Origin: Shewanella saliphila
GTDB lineage: Bacteria; Pseudomonadota; Gammaproteobacteria; Enterobacterales; Shewanellaceae
Length of the DNA: 51,417 bases
Direction of reading: 5' to 3'
Assembly (NCBI RefSeq): GCF_014648295.1
Contig: NZ_BMQV01000036.1
Location: 1-51,417 of the forward strand
Shown: piece after piece, positions 1 through 8,789 of the stretch
Layout of the letters: each line of letters starts with the position of its first letter
How positions within the stretch are numbered: position 1 is the first letter of the stretch
The notes under the pieces: model-generated
Seen by the model: only the letters and a program-made list of their open reading frames with translations
Database searches by the model: none
Told to the model about the DNA's origin: nothing
Translations under genes and position numbers: made by a program

Positions 1-125
1 CGCATGATAGGACAGGGTATGTGTTCAGCAACTATGCTGAATGGAAGTATGCATGAGCCGTATACGAGGTCCGTACGTACGGTTCTGTGAGAGGGATGGG
101 GCGGTGACGCCTCACCCTACTCGAT
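1..125 (+). mobile_element. Group II intron, 3' end (domains V and VI), left part outside window
   Basis: Bases 55-85 fold as a domain V. GAGCCGTA (55-62) pairs with TACGGTTC (78-85), a two-base bulge CG lies at 76-77, and a distal stem TACG/CGTA closes a small loop. The AGC catalytic triad is at 56-58. Bases 89-122 fold as domain VI: GAG/CTC at the base, an unpaired A at 119 that fits the branch point, and a GTGA loop at 104-107. The 3' splice site is inferred at about 125 (GAT), 6 bases past the branch A. The intron-encoded reverse transcriptase, if present, lies left of the window. The strand follows from domain order. Confidence 0.85.
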
Positions 126-208
126 GATCTTATCGGCAGTTAACGGTTGCTGTTTAACGCTAAATTTCGCATTATCTGTGCTTCATGTTGCTGTCAGTAC
201 TGTTTATT

Positions 209-838
209 ATGCCTGAAACTACGATTTTTAAACCGAAACAAAAACGCAGTCAAGATACTCAGCAAAAGTTGATTGATGCGTTACATCACTGCTTAAAAGA
301 TAAATTTTTTGAACATATCAGCATTAAAGAGTTGGCAGAACACGCGGGTGTTTCAGTAGGAACCTTTTATCGTCGTTTTAAAGATAAAGAATCTTTACTG
401 CCATTGCTATATCAAGATTTTGGCCACGATCTCGATATGTGGGTGAGCCAGCTTGAGCAACAAACGTCTACAGACTTAACGCAAGCCTTAACTCTTATTT
501 GCCAACAGACTTACCAGTTTTTATGTGAACGGCAAAGTGTATTCCGAACTTTACATCTCAACTCGCGCCTGCACTCAGACATTTTAGCATCGGATAAGTT
601 GGTCAACCGTGAGGTGATTTACCAGCGTATATCAGCGTTAATACAACGCCATCAAGTTGAAATAACCGCAAATAATAAATCACAATCCGCTGATTTAGCT
701 GTATTTATTATGATTTCTACTTTATTAGATAAAGTGTTATATCCCACCCTAACACCAGCATTAGCCAGCCAATTATCTTGCAATGCTTTTGCCGCCGAAT
801 TACCTAAAGTGTTACTCGCCTACCTAAGATCGGTTTAA
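209..838 (+). CDS. TetR/AcrR family transcriptional regulator
   Basis: A 209-residue protein with the TetR arrangement. An N-terminal helix-turn-helix lies at about residues 37-62 (ISIKELAEHAGVSVGTFYRRF), where the GVSVGTFYRRF segment is the usual recognition-helix signature. A helical ligand and dimer domain of ordinary family length follows. The ligand cannot be read from sequence. The start is uncertain: ATG at 209 gives a normal short N-terminus, an in-frame ATG at 185 adds eight hydrophobic residues, and neither has a good ribosome binding site. The gene begins only about 85 bases after a group II intron end, so its native promoter may have been separated from it. The exported RidA and amidohydrolase genes downstream are possible targets; this is inference. 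Confidence 0.85.
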   Translation: MPETTIFKPKQKRSQDTQQKLIDALHHCLKDKFFEHISIKELAEHAGVSVGTFYRRFKDKESLLPLLYQDFGHDLDMWVSQLEQQTSTDLTQALTLICQQTYQFLCERQSVFRTLHLNSRLHSDILASDKLVNREVIYQRISALIQRHQVEITANNKSQSADLAVFIMISTLLDKVLYPTLTPALASQLSCNAFAAELPKVLLAYLRSV

Positions 839-1076
839 GCTTTACTCACCAAACTTGCCCATGTTGAGTTAATCGTCAGCTAATCACTAACTCGATCAAC
901 AATGCCTATTTGCATTATTTATGTGTCTCACGTAGATTATGTGAACTTAAGTTCGCATAAATGGGAGCGTAAGTGGTTTCGCATCAATAGGTTTGTATAA
1001 GCCGAGCCGCATAACCAGGATTGCATCAGTCGATTACTGTTAGCTAACGAGACTGACTCACCTCCAAGAGGCAAAA

Positions 1077-1547
1077 ATGAAACAAGCTTCATTGAACATG
1101 ACGTTGTTAAATGTCGCTACAGTCATCTTGCTTAGCAGTGTGACGCAAACTGTGGCTGCACAAACTGCTGAACAATCTGTACAGTTTATCAATCACAATA
1201 ACGCTAACGCATTGCCCTTTTCAGAGGCGGTGCAGGTCAATAATACCTTGTATCTCTCTGGTCAGATTGGCTTTGATAACCAAACTAAACAATTAGTTAC
1301 TGGTGGCGTTGAGGCTGAAACAAAAGCGACCCTTAACAATATTAAGCGCACATTGAATCAAACAGGGTATCAACTTAACGATGTGGTTAAGTGCACGGTG
1401 ATGTTGGCGGATATCAATGATTTCGGCAAATTTAATCAAATTTATCAACAGTTTTTTAGTTCTCCTTATCCAGCCAGAAGTACTTTTGCTGTCAGTGGAT
1501 TAGCGCTAAACGCACAAATAGAAATTGAATGTATTGCTGCTAAATGA
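1077..1547 (+). CDS. RidA family (YjgF/YER057c/UK114) protein with signal peptide
   Basis: A 156-residue protein. Residues 1-28 look like a Sec signal peptide (hydrophobic stretch ending TVAA before QTAEQ). The rest is one RidA domain: SGQIG near residue 61, then PYPARSTFAV containing the family arginine (R134) that in E. coli RidA binds the carboxylate of 2-aminoacrylate or other enamine/imine intermediates, and a closing IEIECIA strand. Cytosolic RidA has no signal peptide, so this looks like an exported relative; its substrate is unknown. The ATG follows AGAGG by about seven bases. The amidohydrolase 74 bases downstream also carries a signal peptide, suggesting that the two act in the same compartment. 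Confidence 0.87.
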   Translation: MKQASLNMTLLNVATVILLSSVTQTVAAQTAEQSVQFINHNNANALPFSEAVQVNNTLYLSGQIGFDNQTKQLVTGGVEAETKATLNNIKRTLNQTGYQLNDVVKCTVMLADINDFGKFNQIYQQFFSSPYPARSTFAVSGLALNAQIEIECIAAK

Positions 1548-1621
1548 GTTTAATTCACCACTTTGTCTTTTTTGGCTACAAGGATTAGTAGCCTCATTTT
1601 TTTATTGAATAGGAATGCGTT

Positions 1622-3064
1622 ATGTCTATGTCATCTTTCAGTCAAAAGAACATCACTGCAGCAATGCTTGGCAGCTTAAGTCTATTTAGCGTGGCAGTAT
1701 CTGCTCAAACAGTGATAACGCCTCAAAAAAGTCCGTTTATTGCCTATGATCAACCGACAATCGCTTTAGTGGGGGTCAAACTTATTGATGGCTCTGGCGC
1801 TAAAGCTAAAACCAATCAAACCGTGATAATGGAGCAAGGCCAAATCACTTATGTTGGCGATGCGAATAATGCAGATATCGCCGCAGGTACCACGATTATT
1901 GAAGCTACCGGTAAAAGCGTCATCCCAGGTCTTGTGATGATGCACGAACACATGTTTTATCCTACCGGTAAGGCTCAGTACACTGAAATGCTGTATAGCT
2001 TTCCTAAATTGTATTTAGCAGGCGGAGCCACTACGGTCAGAACGGCAGGTACTACGGCCCCTTATGGTGATTTAAATGTACGTGATGCTATTGCGCAAGG
2101 GACGACATTTGGTCCTGACATTGATGTAACAGCGCCGTACTTAAATGGCCCAGGTTTACCGATTTTAAAACTCAAATCATTACGTGATGCTGAAAATGCC
2201 AAAAAGATGATTGATTATTGGAGTTATGAAGGCGTCACATCTTATAAAGCCTACATGCAAATTAGCGAGTCTGAACTTAGCACCGTGATTGACCAGGCGC
2301 ATTTACGTAACCAAAAAGTCACCGCACATTTATGTTCAATTACCTATCGTCAAGCCGCCGATTTAGGCATTGATAATTTAGAACATGGCTTTTTTGCCGC
2401 AACAGATTTTGTTAAAGATAAAGTCGCTAACGAATGTCCAAAATCGGCTCATCAATCGCTGGTCGATTTGGATATTGATTCTCCTGAGGTGGCGAGTTTA
2501 ATACATCACCTAGTAGAGAAAAAGGTGGCATTAACCTCTACACTCACGGTGTTTGAAACTTACACTAAAGGTCGACCTAAAGCGTATCCATTAGCATTAG
2601 AGGCATTAATTCCCCAACTCAAAACCCATTATGAAGAGAATTGGCAAAAAATTGCTCAGCAACAAGATGCGACTTGGCCTATTGTGTTTGAAAAAATGCG
2701 CATTCTAGAAAAGCGCTTTGTTGAAGCCGGCGGTTTGCTTATGGCGGGTACCGATCCAACCGGGTTTGGCGGCGTGATTGCTGGGTTTTCTAATCAACGT
2801 ATGGTGGAGTTACTGGTTGAGACAGGCTTTAGCATCGAACAAGCGATTAAAATATCGAGTTTAAACGGAGCAGCCTATTTGGGCAGAGACAAATCAATTG
2901 GTTCAATCGAGGTGGGTAAACGTGCTGACTTAGTGCTAATTGATGGTGATTTAAGCCAAGACGCCAGCGCAATACAGCAGATGCAATATGTGTTTAAGCA
3001 AGGCATAGGCTATGACACTGCCGCACTGATTAATGCAACAAAGCAAGTTGTCGGTATGCATTAA
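1622..3064 (+). CDS. Exported metal-dependent amidohydrolase (imidazolonepropionase-like)
   Basis: A 480-residue protein with an N-terminal signal peptide (hydrophobic core near residues 12-27, VSA before QTVI). The amidohydrolase-superfamily metal site is complete by eye: HEH at 108-110, a lysine in TSYKAYM that fits the carbamylated ligand, histidines in TAHLCS and NLEHGFF, and the aspartate in AGTDPTG. The C-terminal GSIEVGKRADLVLIDGDL is the composite beta-sandwich signature of this superfamily. Relatives act on cyclic amides, hydantoins or N-acyl/prolyl compounds; the substrate here is not determinable. The RBS is AGGAATG upstream of ATG 1622. It lies 74 bases behind the exported RidA gene, probably in the same transcript. 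Confidence 0.85.
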   Translation: MSMSSFSQKNITAAMLGSLSLFSVAVSAQTVITPQKSPFIAYDQPTIALVGVKLIDGSGAKAKTNQTVIMEQGQITYVGDANNADIAAGTTIIEATGKSVIPGLVMMHEHMFYPTGKAQYTEMLYSFPKLYLAGGATTVRTAGTTAPYGDLNVRDAIAQGTTFGPDIDVTAPYLNGPGLPILKLKSLRDAENAKKMIDYWSYEGVTSYKAYMQISESELSTVIDQAHLRNQKVTAHLCSITYRQAADLGIDNLEHGFFAATDFVKDKVANECPKSAHQSLVDLDIDSPEVASLIHHLVEKKVALTSTLTVFETYTKGRPKAYPLALEALIPQLKTHYEENWQKIAQQQDATWPIVFEKMRILEKRFVEAGGLLMAGTDPTGFGGVIAGFSNQRMVELLVETGFSIEQAIKISSLNGAAYLGRDKSIGSIEVGKRADLVLIDGDLSQDASAIQQMQYVFKQGIGYDTAALINATKQVVGMH

Positions 3065-3082
3065 TTAGATGTGCGAACAAAT

Positions 3083-3120
3083 TGAGGTAAGCAAGATAAT
3101 GCTGTTTACCTCAGTTTTGT
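3083..3120 (+). terminator. Probable rho-independent terminator after amidohydrolase gene
   Basis: TGAGGTAA (3083-3090) pairs with TTACCTCA (3106-3113) and is followed by GTTTTGTT. The stem is good and the T tract is broken by a G, so strength is uncertain. Confidence 0.55.
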
Positions 3121-3296
3121 TAACCTGAGACATGGATATTTATTTGCCATAACCTCAGGTATTTAAGTGCCTTTTTTGAGCGCTTGGCAATGATTTCAAC
3201 CCAATATTTGAGGCGGTTAATTATTTGTGTCAGCAGTGATTGATTTTAAATAAACTCAGCGTATGATGCGCAAAAATTCCTATTTTGGAGCACTCT

Positions 3297-4199
3297 GTGC
3301 GCATCGCAATACTGTCTCAAGGCCCGCAATTATATTCTACTCGTCGCTTAGTCGAAGCTGCTGTCGCCCGCGGACATGAAGTTAAAGTCATCAACCCATT
3401 AAAGTGTTATATGAACATCAATATGACTAAGCCTAGCATTCATATGGCAGGTAAAGATTTAGGTCATTTTGATGCGGTGATCCCGCGCATTGGCGCGTCT
3501 GTCACTTTCTACGGTTCTGCGGTATTACGCCAATTAGAAATGATGGGTGTTTATTCTGTAAATAGCTCAATTGGCATTGCTCGCTCGCGTGATAAATTAC
3601 GTTCGATGCAATTATTGTCGCGCAAGGGAATTGGTCTACCTATTACCGGTTTTGCCAATAAACCGAGTGATATTCCTGATTTAATCGACATGGTGGGCGG
3701 TGCGCCATTAGTGGTTAAATTACTTGAAGGCACTCAGGGTATTGGTGTGGTGCTTGCTGAAACCCGTAAAGCCGCTGAAAGTGTACTAGAGGCCTTTATG
3801 GGGCTTAAAGCTAACATTATGGTGCAAGAATACATTGCTGAAGCCCAAGGAGCTGATATTCGCTGTTTTGTTCTCGGAGATAAGGTGATTGCCGCCATGA
3901 AGCGTCAAGCCAAGCCTGGTGAGTTTCGCTCAAACTTACATCGAGGTGGCAGTGCCACTTTGGTTAAGCTTTCACCACAAGAGCGTTCAGTGGCCTTACG
4001 TGCAGCGCGCACTATGGGGTTAAATGTGGCTGGGGTAGATTTATTACGTTCAAATCATGGGCCTGTAGTGATGGAAGTAAACTCGTCACCAGGACTTGAA
4101 GGTATTGAAGCGGCAACCGATAAAGATGTGGCAGATGCCATCATTTGTTTTATTGAAAAAAATGCCAATAAACAGAGCGCACAAATGGGCGTTTGTTAA
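3297..4199 (+). CDS. rimK: ATP-grasp ligase RimK (ribosomal protein S6 glutamylation family)
   Basis: A 300-residue ATP-grasp enzyme closely matching RimK along its length: [20 protein letters not shown] at the start, [22 protein letters not shown], the nucleotide-binding [15 protein letters not shown], and metal-binding [13 protein letters not shown] near the end. The family adds glutamate residues to the C-terminus of ribosomal protein S6 using ATP. The start is GTG 3297, preceded by TTGGAG at 3285-3290 with six bases between; an in-frame TTG at 3285 lies inside that ribosome binding site and is not the start. The gene appears monocistronic, followed by an 18-base perfect palindrome at 4206-4223. 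Confidence 0.93.
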   Translation: MRIAILSQGPQLYSTRRLVEAAVARGHEVKVINPLKCYMNINMTKPSIHMAGKDLGHFDAVIPRIGASVTFYGSAVLRQLEMMGVYSVNSSIGIARSRDKLRSMQLLSRKGIGLPITGFANKPSDIPDLIDMVGGAPLVVKLLEGTQGIGVVLAETRKAAESVLEAFMGLKANIMVQEYIAEAQGADIRCFVLGDKVIAAMKRQAKPGEFRSNLHRGGSATLVKLSPQERSVALRAARTMGLNVAGVDLLRSNHGPVVMEVNSSPGLEGIEAATDKDVADAIICFIEKNANKQSAQMGVC

Positions 4200-4205
4200 T
4201 CTAAA

Positions 4206-4223
4206 TAACCTGAGCTCAGGTTA
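4206..4223. repeat. Perfect 18-base palindrome after rimK
   Basis: TAACCTGAGCTCAGGTTA is fully self-complementary. It has no T tract behind it, so it is a weak terminator at best. Related half-sites ACCTGAG/CTCAGGT stand as an inverted repeat before rimK, at 3123-3129 and 3153-3159. Confidence 0.6.
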
Positions 4224-4342
4224 AATAACGTCAACAAATGCTGAAATGTGATTGTCGATGCTGATAAGACTATGCATTTTCAGTTAAATTACGTATAATC
4301 CGCGCGAATTTTTTAAACTTGCTCACATTAAGGAAGCTAGTT

Positions 4343-4774
4343 ATGGCGATCGAACGCACATTTTCTATTATCAAGCCAGATGCAGTTGCAAAAAACCACA
4401 TCGGTGCTATCTATAACCGTTTTGAATCAGCTGGTCTTACGATCATTGCTTCTAAAATGGTTCACCTTTCGAAAGAACAAGCTGAAGGCTTCTATGCTGA
4501 ACACAGCGCACGTCCTTTCTTTGGTGCTTTAGTGTCTTTCATGACTTCGGGTCCAGTAATGGTTCAAGTGTTAGAAGGCGAAAATGCAGTACTAGCTAAC
4601 CGCGAAATCATGGGTGCAACTAACCCAGCTGAAGCTGCTCGTGGCACTTTGCGTGCTGACTACGCTGCAAGCATCGACGAAAACGCAGTTCACGGTTCTG
4701 ATGCAGTTGAATCAGCAGCACGTGAAATTGCTTACTTCTTCAGCGCTGAAGAAGTGTGCCCACGCACTCGTTAA
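4343..4774 (+). CDS. ndk: Nucleoside diphosphate kinase
   Basis: A 143-residue protein of the standard Ndk length. It transfers the gamma phosphate of ATP to other (deoxy)nucleoside diphosphates through a phosphohistidine. Seen: the N-terminal [20 protein letters not shown], the conserved [14 protein letters not shown], the [15 protein letters not shown] loop, and the active-site motif [12 protein letters not shown] with the catalytic histidine. The start is ATG 4343, preceded by AAGGAAG; an upstream in-frame TTG at 4319 lacks conservation. A strong hairpin terminator follows directly. Confidence 0.98.
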   Translation: MAIERTFSIIKPDAVAKNHIGAIYNRFESAGLTIIASKMVHLSKEQAEGFYAEHSARPFFGALVSFMTSGPVMVQVLEGENAVLANREIMGATNPAEAARGTLRADYAASIDENAVHGSDAVESAAREIAYFFSAEEVCPRTR

Positions 4775-4792
4775 TCTTCGCTTGTAAGATGA

Positions 4793-4819
4793 TAAAAGGA
4801 GCCTCATGGCTCCTTTTTT
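4793..4819 (+). terminator. Rho-independent terminator of ndk
   Basis: AGGAGCC and GGCTCCT flank a TCAT loop and are followed by a run of T residues ending near 4819. Confidence 0.9.
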
Positions 4820-5930
4820 GTATTTAATAAATGAGTATTAGCATTCGCCCCTTTTGCCATCAACATCTCTACAAGCCGCACTCACATCTAATACCAAATA
4901 CTTATTATTCAACATCTAATACCAGCATCAAGTATCTAACGCCAGTATTCAACACTTACCACTCAATATCTAACACTCATCATTCAATGCTCACGGACGA
5001 ATACCAGTATTTCGACGCTTATTACAGTGGAGTTGTCTTTTCACTTAATAGATATCTATGGTTCGCATTGACTAAACCGCTGACAGGGTTAACTGAGTAG
5101 GTTATTTCATCAGTGTCTTGATTAATTACGCCGTTGAGTTTCTCAATTAACAACTTGACTCATCTTGATCCAATCAGTCTTAACTGGGTTGTATCTACAA
5201 CAAAATGTTATCCATTTGTTATGGTTGGCTTGTCAATTTTTGAGTGATAAACGAACGATTAGATGAGTGTTACGGGTTTAATTGATGCATTAACAGACAG
5301 TTTTTTGGGTGTTTTTGACTACTCAAACAAACAGTTTGCAGTATTTATTGACATAATCTGAATAAAAATAAGTGTATAGAATAGGTTTAAGTTTATTTGT
5401 GAATAAATAGTCAGTGGCTCATGTGGGCAAAATTACTGCTTTTTAGTTCAAATTAATAATAATTTAATTAAATTTACAAAAGTAGGCATAGATATATTTT
5501 GTGAGCAATTGTTTTTTTATTGTTACGAGTGTTTATTTTGTGTTTTTTTAATGTTCCCTTAAGATCTTTTACTTGTTTTCTTGTTGTTTTTTTATTGTTT
5601 TTTATTTGTGTTATTTTAATTAATGTAAAATAACATAAACATAACAATAATGCTTAATATTTTATTAACGTGTTGATTTTTAATCTTAATGTTTATTGCA
5701 TTTAATTGTCGCCTTTAATTTTTGTCATCATTTCATTATCAATCTATTTACATGTTGCCTTTGTTGACTAAATGTTTTTTATTCATTAATAATGTGGCCA
5801 GATAATTAGTTATATCAATTATCTATATACGACATAAAAATTATAATTACTTATTATCACTTATAAATTACTTATAAATTACTTATAGGTTACTTATATG
5901 TGCTTTATATAGGTTAAAGGGAGATTATCC
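4820..5930 (+). promoter_or_regulatory. Long AT-rich leader of first TonB receptor, homologous to leader at 8790-9793
   Basis: About 1.1 kb without a credible gene. The first part (about 4860-5000) is a degenerate repeat tract rich in CAACAC/CAATAC-type words. The middle part aligns with the leader of the second receptor; the best block, 5342-5510, matches 9291-9459 without gaps at roughly 85 percent identity by hand. Both blocks hold the imperfect palindrome TTTATTTGTGAATAAA (5392-5407 and 9341-9356). The last part (5500-5900) is extremely AT-rich and ends in 11-base direct repeats. It is probably a regulatory region or long untranslated leader; promoter position is not established. Confidence 0.6.
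5849..5902 (+). repeat. Five 11-base direct repeats (ACTTATAAATT type) just before TonB receptor gene
   Basis: Units begin at 5849, 5859, 5870, 5881 and 5892. The second and third are identical (ACTTATAAATT), the fourth is ACTTATAGGTT, the fifth ACTTATATGTG, and the first is a 10-base variant. The array ends 28 bases before the ATG and about 16 before the GGGAG ribosome binding site. The spacing is about one DNA helical turn. No equivalent array precedes the second receptor gene. Confidence 0.85.
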
Positions 5931-8606
5931 ATGAGTTCATTAACGTTAACAGCTAAGGCGGTTCGCCGTAGTATTCTAGCTGCGACAGCAGCGTCGGTTG
6001 CTTTTTCAGGCTTAGTATTTGCAGAAGAAGTTGAAAAAGTAGAGCGTATCGAGGTTACAGGTTCACGTATTAAGCAAGTGGATATGGAAACGTCTTCACC
6101 TGTTACCGTATTAAGTGCCGCAGATATTGCACTTACAGGTGAAAAAACAGTTGCAGATGTACTTAACAACTCATCTATTAACGCATTCGGTTCATGGCGT
6201 GGTACGTCTGGCTATGGTTCAGGCGCAAGTGCAACGAGCTCAATTAACATGCGTGGTCTCGGTTCTCAGGCTACGTTAGTTTTACTTGATGGTCGTCGTA
6301 TGCCTGGTACGAGTTCGAGCTCTGGTTCAACTGCTGATACTTCGCAAATTCCGATTGCTATTGTAGAACGTATTGAAATTCTACGTGATGGTGCATCAGC
6401 TGTGTATGGTTCAGATGCAGTTGCAGGCGTTATTAACATCATCACTAAAAAAGAATTTGAAGGTGTTCAATTAGATTACAGCACTGAAATACCTGATGTT
6501 GAAGGTGGTGAGGCGACTCGTTTCTCTATTGCAACAGGTTACAACACTGATAGAGGTAACATCACTTTCACCTACGAATACTATGATACCGAAGCTGTAA
6601 TGGATAGTGACATTTGGGATATGGATAGCGATTCTTATGGTGATTATAGCTCATTCAGTTCAGTACCAAATGGTTATTACAATACCGGTGAAGTAGATGC
6701 AGATGGTGATGATGTTTATGGTTTCTACTCAAACTCTGAAATGTGTGATGATACAGAAAACGTCGTAAATGGAACTGATGGCGATAACAATGGCCGTTGT
6801 TACTATAGCTATGGTGAAGTGACTAAACTTTTCGGTGATATGACACGTAACTCGTTTATGACTAACTTTAGTTATGACATTACTGATGACATTCAATTCC
6901 GTGGTCGCGGTTCTGCATCATTAAGTGAAACCAATACACGTTATGCTGGTACACCTGTTTCAACTAACTACCCAGTTATGTCTGCTGATAATGCCTATAA
7001 CCCAACTGGCGAAGACATGACGATTTATATGCGTTCTGTGCAACTTGGTGAGCGTGATACGTTAACTGAAACCAATAGCTACGATATGTTAGGTGGTTTA
7101 GTTGGATTCACTGATATCGGTAACGGTATCGATTGGGAAATCAATGCTCAATATTCAGGCTCAACAACTAACTCATTTAACTATAACTTGATTAATGACG
7201 ACATTATTCAAAGTGAAATTGATACTGGTAACTACGATATCTTCAACACCAGTGGTATGAGTTACGATGAGTGGGATCAATCGATGACTGAGCTGTACAG
7301 TGCAGCTGCTCATACCGGTGTTTACCAAGGTAAATTCGATAGTACTCAGCTTGATGGTTTAGCTTCTACGACACTGATTGATAATGACAACTTCACACTT
7401 GCTATGCTAGTCGGTGCTGAGTACGAAATGATCAACTTTAAGCAAACTTCAGACCCAGAATCAGCAGCAGGTATTATCTCTGGTGGTTCAGGTGGTGATG
7501 ATGTCAATGCTGAACGTGACCGTACTGCTGCATACACCGAAATCCAAATGGGCTTACCTGCAAATGTCGATGTTTCGTTAGCCCTTCGTTATGAGCGTTA
7601 TGAACAAGAAGGTTCGCTAACTGGTGCGACAGGTGTTGTGACTAACTCTTCAACATTTGATGCTGTTGTCCCTAAAATTGGTGTGAGCTGGCGTCCTGTT
7701 GACAGCTTATTAGTTCGTGCAAGTTATGGTGATTCATTCCGTGCGCCTAACATGGGCGAGATGTTTTCATCTCAATCGTTAAGCTTTGAAACTGCATATG
7801 ACTCAGTATGGTGTGAAGCGAACAACGATTCAGATGCTAACTACTGTGCGACCGGTAACCAGCATAAAACATGGTTTGGTGGTAACCCAGACCTAGAAGC
7901 TGAAGAAGGTAACTCGCTAACATTAGGTGCAGTTTGGAATGTCACTGATGCATGGAGTGTTGAACTTTCTTACTACGACATTACTTACGACAACAAGATT
8001 GAAGCTGTCAGTGCAACAGATGTTATTCGTGACGAAGTACTTAATGGCAGTTCAGACTCGGTGACTCGTGGATCGGATGGTAAAATTGAATACATAGAAA
8101 GTGGCTACATTAATTTGTCTTCAGTCGAAACCAGTGGCTTAGATTTTGCGACATCGTATAATTTAGAAACGAGTTTCGGTGACTTCAACTTCAAAGTTGA
8201 TATGACACATGTATTAGAATTTGTAGAGCAAACTGATTCTGATTCTGTAGCAATCGATTACGCAGGTTTGCAAGATTATCCGCAATGGCGTGGTAACTTA
8301 GCTGCATCTTGGTACTACAGCGACTTTAACGCTGCTTGGACAACTGTGTACATTGGTAGTCAGTCTGGTGAATATTGGCGTGACCTAGGTTACGATTATA
8401 TTACTGATACACCGGATTACTTTAAACACAACATCCAGTTTGGTTATACCCATGATTGGAACGGTACTATCACAGTGGGTATAAATAACGTCTTTGATGA
8501 AGAAGCACCAACTTGGTACGACTTCTCTGGTTACCGTGACGTCAATACTGACTTATATGACGTATTAGGTCGTACGTTCTATGTACGTGTTAACCAAAAA
8601 TTCTAA
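5931..8606 (+). CDS. TonB-dependent outer-membrane receptor (paralogue 1)
   Basis: An 891-residue TonB-dependent receptor. A signal peptide of about 31 residues ends at LVFA before EEVEKV. The segment VERIEVTGSRI carries the TonB box. The plug domain follows (about residues 50-165), with SSINMRGLGSQATLVLLDGRRMPG, VERIEILRDGASAVYGSDAVAGVINIITKK. A beta-barrel ending in phenylalanine (FYVRVNQKF) completes it, with the late barrel motif VGINNVFDEEAPTWYD. These proteins import large or scarce substrates across the outer membrane using TonB energy; the ligand is unknown. It shares its first 20 residues, plug and leader DNA with the receptor at 9794. The RBS GGGAG stands 7 bases before the ATG, and a terminator follows. 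Confidence 0.95.
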   Translation: MSSLTLTAKAVRRSILAATAASVAFSGLVFAEEVEKVERIEVTGSRIKQVDMETSSPVTVLSAADIALTGEKTVADVLNNSSINAFGSWRGTSGYGSGASATSSINMRGLGSQATLVLLDGRRMPGTSSSSGSTADTSQIPIAIVERIEILRDGASAVYGSDAVAGVINIITKKEFEGVQLDYSTEIPDVEGGEATRFSIATGYNTDRGNITFTYEYYDTEAVMDSDIWDMDSDSYGDYSSFSSVPNGYYNTGEVDADGDDVYGFYSNSEMCDDTENVVNGTDGDNNGRCYYSYGEVTKLFGDMTRNSFMTNFSYDITDDIQFRGRGSASLSETNTRYAGTPVSTNYPVMSADNAYNPTGEDMTIYMRSVQLGERDTLTETNSYDMLGGLVGFTDIGNGIDWEINAQYSGSTTNSFNYNLINDDIIQSEIDTGNYDIFNTSGMSYDEWDQSMTELYSAAAHTGVYQGKFDSTQLDGLASTTLIDNDNFTLAMLVGAEYEMINFKQTSDPESAAGIISGGSGGDDVNAERDRTAAYTEIQMGLPANVDVSLALRYERYEQEGSLTGATGVVTNSSTFDAVVPKIGVSWRPVDSLLVRASYGDSFRAPNMGEMFSSQSLSFETAYDSVWCEANNDSDANYCATGNQHKTWFGGNPDLEAEEGNSLTLGAVWNVTDAWSVELSYYDITYDNKIEAVSATDVIRDEVLNGSSDSVTRGSDGKIEYIESGYINLSSVETSGLDFATSYNLETSFGDFNFKVDMTHVLEFVEQTDSDSVAIDYAGLQDYPQWRGNLAASWYYSDFNAAWTTVYIGSQSGEYWRDLGYDYITDTPDYFKHNIQFGYTHDWNGTITVGINNVFDEEAPTWYDFSGYRDVNTDLYDVLGRTFYVRVNQKF

Positions 8607-8658
8607 ATATAGTTTAGGTACTAAAAAAAACCGCTAGTCGGAGTTTCGGACCGCAGAC

Positions 8659-8690
8659 AAAGCCCTAGACATTTGTTTAGGGCTTTTATC
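8659..8690 (+). terminator. Rho-independent terminator of TonB receptor 1
   Basis: AAGCCCTA (from 8660) pairs with TTTAGGGCTT across a short loop, followed by TTA; the T tract is short. Confidence 0.75.
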
Positions 8691-8789
8691 TAATAGCGTT
8701 TTTCATGACAGTTGTCGCCTCAGTGGTTGTATTAAACGGCAACAATGAACATATAGCATCCGTCACTCAGCCAATAAATCTGCCAAGTA

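Noticed and set aside
4831..5100. Open frame of 89 codons after the ndk terminator
   Set aside because: It runs through a degenerate CA-rich repeat tract, has no ribosome binding site, and its product is repeat-derived (many N-T-Y/H-S words). It belongs to the non-coding leader.
5931..6023. Arg-Arg pair in the receptor signal peptides suggesting Tat export
   Set aside because: The S/T-R-R-x-F-L-K pattern is not met and TonB receptors are exported unfolded by Sec.
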